From Segatella oris (GTDB taxonomy: Bacteria > Bacteroidota > Bacteroidia > Bacteroidales > Bacteroidaceae): a stretch of DNA of 64,000 nt. The stretch spans positions 124,001 to 188,000 of the forward strand of contig NZ_LR134384.1 of assembly GCF_900637655.1 (NCBI RefSeq), given 5' to 3'. The stretch's first letter is position 1; each line of letters opens with the position of its first letter. Positions 31,936 to 40,940 of the stretch are shown piece after piece. Under the pieces are notes generated by a model. The model made no database searches and was not told the origin of the DNA. It was given only the letters and a program-made list of their open reading frames with translations. The position numbers and the translations under genes were made by a program.

Positions 31936-33036
31936 TCATAAAGTAATCTCTCCCGAACCGTAACAATAATGGTGCTGTGCGTCATAGACCACGCAGAACT
32001 GTCCCGGAGCCACACCATGTATCTTGTTGTCAGCATGAATAACATAGGTGTTTTCACCTGTTCTTTCAAGCGTTGCAGGCAGATATTCGGGAGTATGACG
32101 TATCTTGAACGTAATGCGTTCGGGCAATTCGGGCAACGCTGTTCCCTCTGGACAATAGGTCGTGGCATGGAAATCATGTATCTTGAAGTCTTGCTTATAC
32201 GCCATTTCAGGGTCATAACCATGGCTGACATACAGGATATTACGCTCCACATCCTTTTTAACCACAAACCAAGGACCACCGCCAAAGCCAAGTCCCTTAC
32301 GCTGACCAATCGTGTGAAACCACAGTCCTTTGTGCTCACCTATCTTCTTTCCTGTCTCCAATTCAATGACATCACCCACGCTTTCGCCTAAATAACGACG
32401 CACATATTCATTGTAGTCAATGTTTCCCAAGAAGCAGATGCCCTGACTGTCACGGCGCTTTGCATTGATAAGATGTTCTCTTTCGGCTATCTCGCGCACT
32501 TCATTCTTTTCGAAATGTCCTATTGGGAAGATGGCCTTTCTCAGTTGCCAGCCATAGATTTGTGCCAAGAAATCAGTCTGATCTTTAACCGGGTCAGGAC
32601 TTGTCGTGAGCCACTTTCGCCCCTCAATCCATTCGGTCTGTGCATAATGTCCGGTAGCAATGAGGTCGTAATCGTGGCCTATCTTCTCATCGAAAGCACC
32701 AAACTTGATGAGCCGATTGCACATGACATCAGGGTTTGGTGTGAAGCCGGCTTTCACCTTATCCATAGTGTATCGCGTCACTTGAGACCAGTATTCCTTG
32801 TGGCAATCAATCACTTTCAACTGACAACCGAAGCGATTTGTCAAAGCCGTTGCCATTTCCAAGTCTTCTTCACTCGTGCAATCCCACTCTTCTTTCTCCT
32901 CGGGACCAATCATGATGTAGAAGCAATCGGGATGCAAACCATGGCTCACCATCTCGTAAAGCACCACACTGCTGTCGACACCTCCCGAAAGAAGAAGTGC
33001 TATCCGCTTGTCCTTTATTTCATCATAATTTATCAT
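31936..33036 (-). CDS. mnmA: tRNA-specific 2-thiouridylase
   Basis: A 366-residue protein from ATG 33036 (MINYDEIKDKR), chosen because it leaves an 11-bp gap to the upstream gene. It thiolates U34 of Lys, Glu and Gln tRNAs. Visible features are the PP-loop LLLSGGVDSSVVLYEM near the N-terminus, the catalytic Cys in NPDVMCNRLIKFG (around 105), the second Cys in RDSQGICFLGN (around 200) and a C-terminal beta-barrel. The family is usually about 360-370 residues. It is followed by serB. Confidence 0.95.
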   Translation of the reverse strand: MINYDEIKDKRIALLLSGGVDSSVVLYEMVSHGLHPDCFYIMIGPEEKEEWDCTSEEDLEMATALTNRFGCQLKVIDCHKEYWSQVTRYTMDKVKAGFTPNPDVMCNRLIKFGAFDEKIGHDYDLIATGHYAQTEWIEGRKWLTTSPDPVKDQTDFLAQIYGWQLRKAIFPIGHFEKNEVREIAEREHLINAKRRDSQGICFLGNIDYNEYVRRYLGESVGDVIELETGKKIGEHKGLWFHTIGQRKGLGFGGGPWFVVKKDVERNILYVSHGYDPEMAYKQDFKIHDFHATTYCPEGTALPELPERITFKIRHTPEYLPATLERTGENTYVIHADNKIHGVAPGQFCVVYDAQHHYCYGSGEITL

Positions 33037-33047
33037 TCGCCAGAAAA

Positions 33048-33953
33048 TCAAACTTTATTCATTTTACTTAAATGCTTCTTTCCCACTTTCATGCGGTCGA
33101 AACCTAAGCCATAAACGCCTGAAACGGCACTCTGACTGACGAAGGCTTCAGGGTCTACATCATCGATAATCCTAAATATGTTGTGGCTTTCATTCTGCTT
33201 GGCAATAATGAAAAGCATTCCCATCTTCTTGCCCGTGTAGAAGCCATGCGCATCAATCACCGTGCAACCACGGTTAGCCTCATTGTTAATCAGGCGTCCG
33301 ATCTCCTGATATTTCTCTGAAATCACGAAGAATTGTACCGATCGACGAAAACCATTGATGACGTGGTCTACCGTATAAGACATTACGAAAAGCACGATAT
33401 AACCATAGATGACTTTCTCCCAACTGCCTATAACCAAGTAGCTGGATGTAATGACACAGAGGTCGCACATGAGTATGATATGCCCCAAAGATATGTCTTT
33501 ATACTTATGCACTATGGCTGCAATGACATCCGAACCTCCCGTGCTTCCATTGCGCAAAAGGCTGAAACCTGTGCTCAAACCCAGCAGCAAACCACCCACT
33601 ACGCAGGCCAGAAACGGCTCCTTACTGAACATCACCTTATCGCCCACTACACCTTGCCAAAGCGTAGTAAACAATGTAAAGACACTCACTGCATATATGG
33701 TCTTGACACAGAATTTAAGCCCCAACACCTTGAGTGCAGCTGCCAACAGCAATATGTTGATACCCAGATAGGTGTACTGAACGTGGATACCCGTGGCCCA
33801 AAACACCACAGACGATATACCGGGCAGGCCTCCAATGGTAATCTTGTGAGGTAAAAGAAAGACCACCCAGCCCAGACTTCCCACGACCATTGCCAACGCA
33901 ATGATAAGATAATCATAGCAACCGCGAACCAGTTTCCTGTCTATTTTTTTCAT
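33048..33953 (-). CDS. YitT family membrane protein with DUF2179 domain
   Basis: A 301-residue protein. About five TM helices span residues 14-200; typical blocks are PHKITIGGLPGISSVVFW, GLLLGLSTGFSLLRNGSTGGSDVIA and YTVDHVINGF. The C-terminal 90 residues are a soluble DUF2179 domain (GCTVIDAHGFYTGKKMGMLFII). YitT proteins are widespread inner-membrane proteins of uncertain transport function. It begins a probable operon with mnmA and serB. A terminator separates it from lctP upstream. Confidence 0.88.
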   Translation of the reverse strand: MKKIDRKLVRGCYDYLIIALAMVVGSLGWVVFLLPHKITIGGLPGISSVVFWATGIHVQYTYLGINILLLAAALKVLGLKFCVKTIYAVSVFTLFTTLWQGVVGDKVMFSKEPFLACVVGGLLLGLSTGFSLLRNGSTGGSDVIAAIVHKYKDISLGHIILMCDLCVITSSYLVIGSWEKVIYGYIVLFVMSYTVDHVINGFRRSVQFFVISEKYQEIGRLINNEANRGCTVIDAHGFYTGKKMGMLFIIAKQNESHNIFRIIDDVDPEAFVSQSAVSGVYGLGFDRMKVGKKHLSKMNKV

Positions 33954-33992
33954 AAAAGTGTAGCTTTGTCAAGCTGCAAAATTACAAAATAA

Positions 33993-34018
33993 AAGCCCAA
34001 CTCCTGCAAATTGGACTT
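33993..34018 (-). terminator. Intrinsic terminator after lctP
   Basis: On the minus strand AAGTCCAA pairs with TTGGGCTT (8 bp with one G-U pair, 10-nt loop) and is followed by TTATTTTG. It starts about 20 bp after the lctP stop and ends the permease transcript before yitT. Confidence 0.7.
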
Positions 34019-34037
34019 TAAAAGTGAGTTTAAGGGC

Positions 34038-35621
34038 TTACAATCCAAGGAAAACCATCAGTCCACCCAAGGCTATATACCCGATAGCATAAGGCAAAGC
34101 AGAACGCAATATCTCCCCATCCCTGCCCTGCATATCGCAGGCTGCCGTGGCAATGGCTATGCTCTGAGGACTTATCATCTTGCCTCCTGTGGCACCAGTC
34201 GTATTGGCAGCCACAAGCCAATTGGTCTCCGTGCCCGGCACTCCGTAGAAAGTGGAGTGCCCCGTCAAACCTAACTGCCCTGCAACATTGGCCTGCAATT
34301 TGGCAAAGAGAATATTCGAAGAGGTGTCAGAACCCGTGACAAACGTACCGACAGCACCAATAAGCGGAGCAAAGAAGGGATAGAAACCACCCGTAATCGC
34401 AACAAGTCCCGAAGCGATAGCACTGATCATACCGCTGTAGTTCATGACCGATGCCAACGAAATCAAGCAGATAATCGTGATGATAGTGTTCTTCAAATTG
34501 ACTGTTGTTCGGGCTAATATCCGCATCATCCGACCGAAAGAGAGTCCTTGTATCAATCCACCTATCGTGGCTCCAAGGAACAACATGAGTCCCGCATTGC
34601 TTATCCAACCAAACTTAAACGTTGAACCGATAACGGGAATGGCAACTTTTGAAACGAGATGTGATTTCAGAAAATCGTTTACCGGTGGGCAGAGTGCACC
34701 CGAAACTAAAATGAGAAGCAAGATAAAGAGATAGACACTCCATGCCTTGAAGGTCTCACCCAACGAATAACGCGCAGTCGGCAAGCCCTCACGTCCCTTG
34801 CGGTCGAAGAGCTTTACATAGAGAAGTATGGCGAGAATAGCTGCCACAGAGCCGATGATTGCAGGCGTTTCAGAACCCAAGAAATGGGCACAAAGATACT
34901 GCACGACAACTGAAATGCCACCCACCCAGAGTGAAAGTATGATGTTTTTCACAATGGCTTTGCGGTCGGTCAGCGTCAGAATGATAAACGGCAGCAGGAT
35001 AAAAAGCGGTGCCAACTGAATGACGGCAAACGACGATGTTTCGCAAATGGCCTCAACAGGAGCTGCCCCTCCCGGTGCTACCTCATTGCACAGGGTCGTC
35101 ACCGGCACACCAACAGCACCGAAACCCGTGGCTACCGTGTTGCCGATTAAAGCCACAAGCGCCGAGAACATAGGCTTGAAACCCAGGCCAATCAATATGG
35201 CTGCAGGAATGGCTACAGCCGTTCCGAAACCTGCCATGCCCTCCAACAATCCGCCAAAGCCCCAGACAAGCATCAAGACAAGAATGCCCTTGTCGCTCGT
35301 GATAGCGGTGAATTGCCGCTTAATGACCTCTATCTGCCTACTTTCCACAAGGATATTATAGCTGTAGATAGCCATCAGAATGATGATGAGAATGGGGAAA
35401 ACGGCTTTGAGCATGCCCTCAACAATGCTCCACCCCACTACTTCAAAGATGCCCGAAGCCTTGAAAGCGTCAGGCAACATGCCGAGTTGTGGGGCAGCCA
35501 CAAGCGCCAGAATAATCGTGACGCACAGCGTGATGACGGCACTTTTATGGCCTGCCAACTTCAGTCCGAGCATCAGAACGAACAGCAGGATAACAGGAAT
35601 GACAGAAAGAATTGCAGACAT
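34038..35621 (-). CDS. lctP: L-lactate permease family protein
   Basis: A 527-residue membrane protein with about 12-14 TM helices, the usual size for the LctP family of lactate/proton or glycolate symporters. Family blocks include EGMAGFGTAVAIPAAILIGLGF, NTVATGFGAVGVPV and the C-terminal VGTFVTGSDTSSNILFAKLQ and GATGGKMISPQSIAIA. Transcribed alone from a probable promoter at 35674-35681. There is no lactate dehydrogenase gene beside it; in Prevotella the permease often stands alone. The direction of transport (uptake or export) cannot be inferred from sequence. Confidence 0.93.
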   Translation of the reverse strand: MSAILSVIPVILLFVLMLGLKLAGHKSAVITLCVTIILALVAAPQLGMLPDAFKASGIFEVVGWSIVEGMLKAVFPILIIILMAIYSYNILVESRQIEVIKRQFTAITSDKGILVLMLVWGFGGLLEGMAGFGTAVAIPAAILIGLGFKPMFSALVALIGNTVATGFGAVGVPVTTLCNEVAPGGAAPVEAICETSSFAVIQLAPLFILLPFIILTLTDRKAIVKNIILSLWVGGISVVVQYLCAHFLGSETPAIIGSVAAILAILLYVKLFDRKGREGLPTARYSLGETFKAWSVYLFILLLILVSGALCPPVNDFLKSHLVSKVAIPVIGSTFKFGWISNAGLMLFLGATIGGLIQGLSFGRMMRILARTTVNLKNTIITIICLISLASVMNYSGMISAIASGLVAITGGFYPFFAPLIGAVGTFVTGSDTSSNILFAKLQANVAGQLGLTGHSTFYGVPGTETNWLVAANTTGATGGKMISPQSIAIATAACDMQGRDGEILRSALPYAIGYIALGGLMVFLGL

Positions 35622-35673
35622 AGATTTCTATTTTTACGTTTGGTATTACGCCATGTTCAAAGGTGATATGCTT

Positions 35674-35681
35674 CAAAGTTA
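35674..35681 (-). promoter_or_regulatory. Predicted lctP promoter -7 box
   Basis: TAACTTTG on the minus strand matches TAnnTTTG and lies 52 bp before the lctP start. A good -33 element is not obvious. Confidence 0.45.
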
Positions 35682-36064
35682 GCTTTTTCTCTGCAAATTA
35701 GTCCTGCAACAGCGTTAAAGTTTGTTGCAAAGTCGGTATTTATCTGCAAGAGAAGATTGCAGACCAGCAGTTACAATGACGGACTACAACCTCTGTATTG
35801 ACTATCTGCTTGCCACAAATGCGCCTCAAAGAAGACCTCTGAAATCTCCCGATTTTGTAAACATTACCACATGGTTTTTAACACTTCGAGCGTTCACCAA
35901 ATAGAAATCAGAACGTGCTTTTTGCATGAATGCGAACCCATTTTACGGCTTCGGTATCCTCACTTCTTTCTTCTTGCGTAGTAATTCCAGTCACTTTAGC
36001 GCGCAACATGACGGAGATTACAATGCCATTTGAATGAAATGAGAAGCTCATCTGATAGAGATTA

Positions 36065-36091
36065 CATTGCAATTTGATGCAAATTGCAATG
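36065..36091. repeat. Perfect 12-bp-arm inverted repeat
   Basis: CATTGCAATTTG (36065-36076) and CAAATTGCAATG (36080-36091) are exact inverted copies with an ATG spacer. There is no T tract. It could be a hairpin in RNA or a DNA-binding dyad. The nearby text GCATTGCCAGGCATT-like is partly related. Confidence 0.7.
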
Positions 36092-36314
36092 CCTGGCAAT
36101 GCGATTTTGCCCTACATTTTGCATCAAACTTCATAATCTGTTGATAGTCAATAAATTGCAAAATGACAGAATACAGCGCATATTCAGAGCGAGGAGCAAA
36201 CGCGTTTCAAATACGCGAACGATTTGAAAGCATTTGTAAACATTCATGATTGATTTTAACAAAAGGAACGCCAACTGTGAAATCACATGCAATCTTAGTT
36301 TATTCGGCATCGTT

Positions 36315-36385
36315 GTTTGCAACAGAAAACAAAAGAGGGGAAAGCAAACAGTTGCTCTCCCCCGAAACAAAGATAAAGAATTTAG
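36315..36385 (-). repeat. Repeated promoter-like plus hairpin element, copy A
   Basis: On the minus strand: TTCTTTATCTTTG (exact TAnnTTTG at 36368-36375), then a hairpin GGGGAGAGCAA/TTGCTTTCCCC (36337-36347 with 36352-36362, 10 of 11 paired), then a T-rich run and GTTGCAAAC. It lies 60-130 bp after the second SusD stop, so it may terminate the SusCD transcript. A copy lies at 46577-46646 after lpxB. Confidence 0.65.
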
Positions 36386-36445
36386 AGATACTTGTAAAGT
36401 CAATTGATGACACTAACGCAAACAGCAAGAGAAAGATTACTCCGC

Positions 36446-38131
36446 TTACTCACCCCAACCGGGATTTTGTTTCAAGTTAGTGTTCTTATAGCGTTCTGCA
36501 TTCGAGATGGGATAGAAATACATCTTGTCGGTTATCTCATACGTGCAGAGCTTTTCTTTTGCGAAAGTCAGCGTGCCATCAGCCCGCTTTTCGATATTCA
36601 CTTTATAGATATCCTTCATGTCACCAAGGGCTTTCCAGCGACGCAAATCCCAGAAACGATATCCCTCGAAAGCCAATTCCACGCGTCGTTCATTGCGTAA
36701 ACGGGCAAGGAAATCGGCCTTTGACATTCCTGTCGGGAATTTAGGCATCTTCACATTCTTGCGGGAACGGACAAGGTTTACGGCCTCGCGTGCACTCATT
36801 GTGAACGGACTTACCACCTGGTCTGGGCCATAGGCCTCGGCCATTGCTTCTGCATAATTCAGCAATATCTCGGCATATCTGAACAATATCCAGTTGTGAT
36901 CGAAGCTGTTTGTATTCTTTCCAGCCTCAAATATCACCTTGTTATTGAGATATTTCTTCAGATAATACCCTGTTGTTGTCGCATTGAGAAGTGGTTGTCC
37001 GTTACGTCCGCCATGATAAGTCTCTACGGGTGTTTTCGCAGGCCACTGCATTCCGTTGAACACAACAGTCATTTGAAGACGTGGGTCACGGTTCTTGTAG
37101 GGATTAGCTGCCTGTACCGGATTGTTCCAATCAAACGAACTGCCGTCTGACATTTCGTAAGCGCTGACTAAATTCTCTGTCGGACAGGTATAACCTAACC
37201 CTTTTTCAACTCCAATAGGATAGTTGGCAGACTCAAAGTGCGTGGTCTTTCCCTCGGGACGGCAAAGGATAACCTCTGCACTTTGATTGTTGGTGGCGCC
37301 GAAAAGGTTCTTGTAATCATCGTCAAGGGCATAGCCAAAGGCTGAAGCCTGACGGATAACATCAAATGCGGCAGTGGCAGCTGCCTCCCATTTTGCAACA
37401 TCTCCCGAGGTATTGAAAAGCGGACTGGCAAGGTAGAGCGTTGCTCTTGATTTCAAAGCCAATGCTACTCCCTTGCTGACACGCTGCATATTGGCAGCTC
37501 CTCCGGGGAGTGTTGTTGTCTTTACAGGAAGATGTTGAGCCACATCGGTACATTCATCAATGACGAAACGAAGCACATTTTCTGCCGAAATAGGCTCTGC
37601 CTTTTTTGCATCTTCCTTGGTGAGTGTCTTTGTAATCAGCGGGATATTGCCATAACGTCTGACTAATTCAAAGTAGTAGAAAGCACGCAGACATCTCACT
37701 TCATACTGGTAATTGAGATAGCTTGTATAGGTATCTTGGAAGCCATCTGTATATTTCCAATCCTCAAAAGTGAGGCCCAGACAGTTTTCCAAATAGAAGT
37801 TTGCGTCGTGAATTGCCTTGTAGTAATGGGCAAAAACATCATCAACGACATAGTTGGGCGACCAACTTCCATTGACAAAACGCTGGATAGCAGCCGTGTT
37901 GTTGATATGAATGGCATCGTCGGTAGCAGCATCATGCATGGCACCTCCAATGCCTTCCAATCCATTGGGCAAGTAACTATAGACCTCGGTGCACAACTGT
38001 GTAACCTTTGAAGGGTCGTATAACAGTTCGCTACGGTCGTAATATGTTGACTCCGAAGTATTCAGAAAGTCACAGCTGGCAAACATACTGACAGTAACGA
38101 CAAGCAGTGTTGTGATTTTAATATGTTTCAT
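36446..38131 (-). CDS. SusD/RagB outer-membrane binding lipoprotein (second pair)
   Basis: A 561-residue protein with a lipoprotein signal (LLVVTVSMFASC, Cys near 20). The C-terminal SusD block is complete: FRYAEILLNYAEAMAEAYG, RLRNERRVELAFEGYRFWDLRRW and a final NPGW. SusD proteins cap a SusC porin and bind the nutrient before TonB-driven import. It follows its SusC gene by 11 bp and is the last gene of a four-gene operon. The ligand (glycan, glycoprotein or peptide) cannot be inferred. Confidence 0.95.
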   Translation of the reverse strand: MKHIKITTLLVVTVSMFASCDFLNTSESTYYDRSELLYDPSKVTQLCTEVYSYLPNGLEGIGGAMHDAATDDAIHINNTAAIQRFVNGSWSPNYVVDDVFAHYYKAIHDANFYLENCLGLTFEDWKYTDGFQDTYTSYLNYQYEVRCLRAFYYFELVRRYGNIPLITKTLTKEDAKKAEPISAENVLRFVIDECTDVAQHLPVKTTTLPGGAANMQRVSKGVALALKSRATLYLASPLFNTSGDVAKWEAAATAAFDVIRQASAFGYALDDDYKNLFGATNNQSAEVILCRPEGKTTHFESANYPIGVEKGLGYTCPTENLVSAYEMSDGSSFDWNNPVQAANPYKNRDPRLQMTVVFNGMQWPAKTPVETYHGGRNGQPLLNATTTGYYLKKYLNNKVIFEAGKNTNSFDHNWILFRYAEILLNYAEAMAEAYGPDQVVSPFTMSAREAVNLVRSRKNVKMPKFPTGMSKADFLARLRNERRVELAFEGYRFWDLRRWKALGDMKDIYKVNIEKRADGTLTFAKEKLCTYEITDKMYFYPISNAERYKNTNLKQNPGWGE

Positions 38132-38142
38132 AACCGAATATT

Positions 38143-40920
38143 TTAGAATTTCAAATCGAAGCCAACAGCATAGCGTGTCATGCTTGGATGGCCTGTTTTC
38201 ATGTTCTCAGGATCCATTACCTTGATATGATCAAGACTGAAAAGATCATATGCACGAACATAGACTTTGGCAGCATTCACGTATTTCAATGGCTTTAACT
38301 GATGCTTCTTGAAATGATAATACACTTCCAATGTGCGCAACTTAAAATAGGCTCCATTCTTAATCCAAAGGGAATTATTCGCGTAGTTGTTAACCGAACC
38401 GACAGAAGTCAGCCGTGGATAGCGCGCATTCGGAGTCTCCGGAGTCCAACGGTTGTCGTAGTATTCCTTTGAAATCGTGCGATTTCCAAACAAAGGATGA
38501 TAGACGCTGGGCATGTTAGCCATTACACTGACATTGCCAATGCCTTGGAACATGGCATAAAGTCCCCACCCCTTGTAATCTAAATTCAAATCGAAAGAAT
38601 AGTAGATCTCAGGGAATGCACTGTAGCCTAAAGCTTTCTGATCATACGAATCAATGATACCATCATTATTGAGATCCTTATATTTAAGGTCGCCCGGCTT
38701 CACTTGCGACAATGTCTGCTTGACATTACGCTGGTCAATCTCATTCTGATTCTGATAAATTTCCTCTACTACATAGCCGAAGTACTGGCCGATGCGTTTG
38801 CCTGTACGCTGTAAATAGCCATAAGGACGATATTCCTCGTTCTGGTTTACGATTTTATTGCGAATAAAAGAGAAGGTGCTTCCCAAAGCATAATGGAAAT
38901 CTTTGAGCGACTTATTCCAACGAATTGAGGTTTCAATACCGCGATTATCCACTACACCGGAGTTCTCTTTGGGCACTGGAAGACCAAACAATGAAGATAC
39001 CTTTCCATTGGCATCCACCAGAATATCCGTGCGATGATCGTAGAAGAAATCAACCGTTACGTCCAAATGCTTAAAGGCACGGAAGTCAAAACCAATGTTC
39101 AGCTTGTGTGATTTCTCATAAGTCAGATTGGAAATACCCAATTGGGTCAAGCGCAAACCATTATGCTTGAGAGGGTTTTTACCAAAGAAGAAACTACCAC
39201 CATTGCCATACATATCGATAAAGAGGTCGTTGTCATAGTCTGCACCGCCTGAGATACCATAGCTGGCACGCAGTTTCAAGAAGTCTAACCAATCGCGTTT
39301 GGCAAACGTTTCCTCTGACACAATCCAGCCAATGCCTGCTGCCGGGAAAACACCCCAACGGCTTTTGGGATCTAAGATGCTTGAAGCCGACTCCGATAGC
39401 GACACATCAAAGAGGTAACGATGCTTGTAAGCATAGTGCAACTGGCTGACAATATCAATGAAAGCATACGATGTGTTTTGCCCTTTGGCGATTAACTTAT
39501 CCATACGATATTGTGCAGTTGCAGCCAAAGAATGCAAGTCCCAATCGCGCTGGAAGTTGGCAAATGCATTGAAATTGAAATGATTATTCGATGCACCTAC
39601 TGAATGACTGGCACTCAATGCCGTTTCATTTCGCAGGTTCTTATAGGTGTAACTTCTGCTTGCCCAATCATATGTAGACTGTTCATAGCCATATTTTCGA
39701 GCGTTTCCATCCCAATAAGAAGCATTGTTATCCAAGCCCAATTGCAAACCGACCGAAAGGCCTTTCAAGAGAAAATCCAATCGATGTGTCAGCTTTAAAT
39801 CGGCAAAGAAGTTTCTTTGTTGCGACCGCGCATACCCCGTTCCGGATATCATTGCTACAGGATTGGTCTCAATATCTGTCGTACCAGCCCATACCCCACG
39901 AGCATTCTTTATAGGGAATGCACCAGAAGGTACCTTATAGAGCGCAGTGAAAATATCAGAGATTGTAGCATTGGGGCGGTTATGTTCAGAGAAAGTTCCA
40001 AACATATTCAACTGCAACATCGTGTTGCGTCCCAACTCAATATCAAGGTTAGTACGAATGTTTAACTTTGAATATTTGAGCTGTGTTGAATAGCCCTGGT
40101 TATCATTAACAGGTCGCAATATACCGCTGTCATTCAGATAATTCAACTGTGTGAAATATCTAACAAACTTGCCACCACCCGTTACAGAGAATGTAACATT
40201 GTTGCCAAAGCTATGGTTTCGAAGCGACTCTCCCCACCAATCTACATTGGGGTAGGCATCGGGCAGACTTCCATCTTTGAATGCAGAAAGTTCAGAAACA
40301 TCGTAACGCGGTGTTAGTCCGTCATTCTTCATACCCTCATTCAAAGCCATGGCATAGGTATGTCCGTCAACAAATTTAGGCTTTCGGAACGGAGTTGCCA
40401 TGCTAAGCTCATAAGAAAACTTGATTTTCGGCGCACCATTCATCCCTCGTTTTGTCTTCACGGCAATGACTCCATTGGCTCCACGCATACCATAGAGAGC
40501 AGTTGAGGCTGCATCTTTCAACACAGTTATTGATTCAATTTCATCCATTGAAAGTTGTCCAAGCTCACGTTCAAAGCCATCAACCAAAACAAGAGGCGCC
40601 TTTTTACTGAGTGTTCCATTGCCTCTGACAAAGAGACGGCCCGTAGTTTCCCAAGCTGCACCTTGGTTCTGCAACACCTCCAAGCCTGGTATCAAGCCAT
40701 AAAGAGCATTGCGAGGATTTGTTTCCTTACGGTGTGCAAGCTTCTCGCTGGTTATGAAAGACGCCGCAACCGTAGCTTCCTTCTGGTCGACAGACACGTC
40801 ACGACCATAGGTTATTCTATGAGGTTTCTTCTCTGTCAGCAAACTGTCAGTCTGAGCCGACATACAGAGCGGAGAGAAAAGAAGCGCTGCAAAATATAAT
40901 TTATAGTTCATTTTATTCAT
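38143..40920 (-). CDS. SusC/RagA TonB-dependent transporter (second pair), lacking the N-terminal extension
   Basis: A 925-residue protein with signal peptide (LYFAALLFSPLCMSAQ). The plug domain is clear (TNPRNALYGLIPGLEVL, SMDEIESITVLKDAASTALYGMRGANGVIAVKTKRG), followed by a 22-strand barrel with the SusC YKDLNNDGIIDSYDQ block near residue 720 and a C-terminal VGFDLKF. Unlike the first SusC it lacks the carboxypeptidase-like domain; a plug-proximal sequence follows the signal directly, so it is about 115 residues shorter. Twenty bp separate it from the first SusD gene, so both pairs are probably one transcript. Confidence 0.94.
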   Translation of the reverse strand: MNKMNYKLYFAALLFSPLCMSAQTDSLLTEKKPHRITYGRDVSVDQKEATVAASFITSEKLAHRKETNPRNALYGLIPGLEVLQNQGAAWETTGRLFVRGNGTLSKKAPLVLVDGFERELGQLSMDEIESITVLKDAASTALYGMRGANGVIAVKTKRGMNGAPKIKFSYELSMATPFRKPKFVDGHTYAMALNEGMKNDGLTPRYDVSELSAFKDGSLPDAYPNVDWWGESLRNHSFGNNVTFSVTGGGKFVRYFTQLNYLNDSGILRPVNDNQGYSTQLKYSKLNIRTNLDIELGRNTMLQLNMFGTFSEHNRPNATISDIFTALYKVPSGAFPIKNARGVWAGTTDIETNPVAMISGTGYARSQQRNFFADLKLTHRLDFLLKGLSVGLQLGLDNNASYWDGNARKYGYEQSTYDWASRSYTYKNLRNETALSASHSVGASNNHFNFNAFANFQRDWDLHSLAATAQYRMDKLIAKGQNTSYAFIDIVSQLHYAYKHRYLFDVSLSESASSILDPKSRWGVFPAAGIGWIVSEETFAKRDWLDFLKLRASYGISGGADYDNDLFIDMYGNGGSFFFGKNPLKHNGLRLTQLGISNLTYEKSHKLNIGFDFRAFKHLDVTVDFFYDHRTDILVDANGKVSSLFGLPVPKENSGVVDNRGIETSIRWNKSLKDFHYALGSTFSFIRNKIVNQNEEYRPYGYLQRTGKRIGQYFGYVVEEIYQNQNEIDQRNVKQTLSQVKPGDLKYKDLNNDGIIDSYDQKALGYSAFPEIYYSFDLNLDYKGWGLYAMFQGIGNVSVMANMPSVYHPLFGNRTISKEYYDNRWTPETPNARYPRLTSVGSVNNYANNSLWIKNGAYFKLRTLEVYYHFKKHQLKPLKYVNAAKVYVRAYDLFSLDHIKVMDPENMKTGHPSMTRYAVGFDLKF

Positions 40921-40940
40921 GTTTAAATTACATCATAGAC

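Larger units (their letters stand above)
35682..36445. other. Long intergenic stretch upstream of lctP
   Basis: No gene is visible in about 760 bp. It contains a 27-nt perfect hairpin at 36065-36091 and the repeated promoter-like/hairpin element at 36315-36385. Base composition is AT-rich, with repeated short GCAAAT-type words. It is downstream of the second SusD gene and upstream of lctP. Confidence 0.6.
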
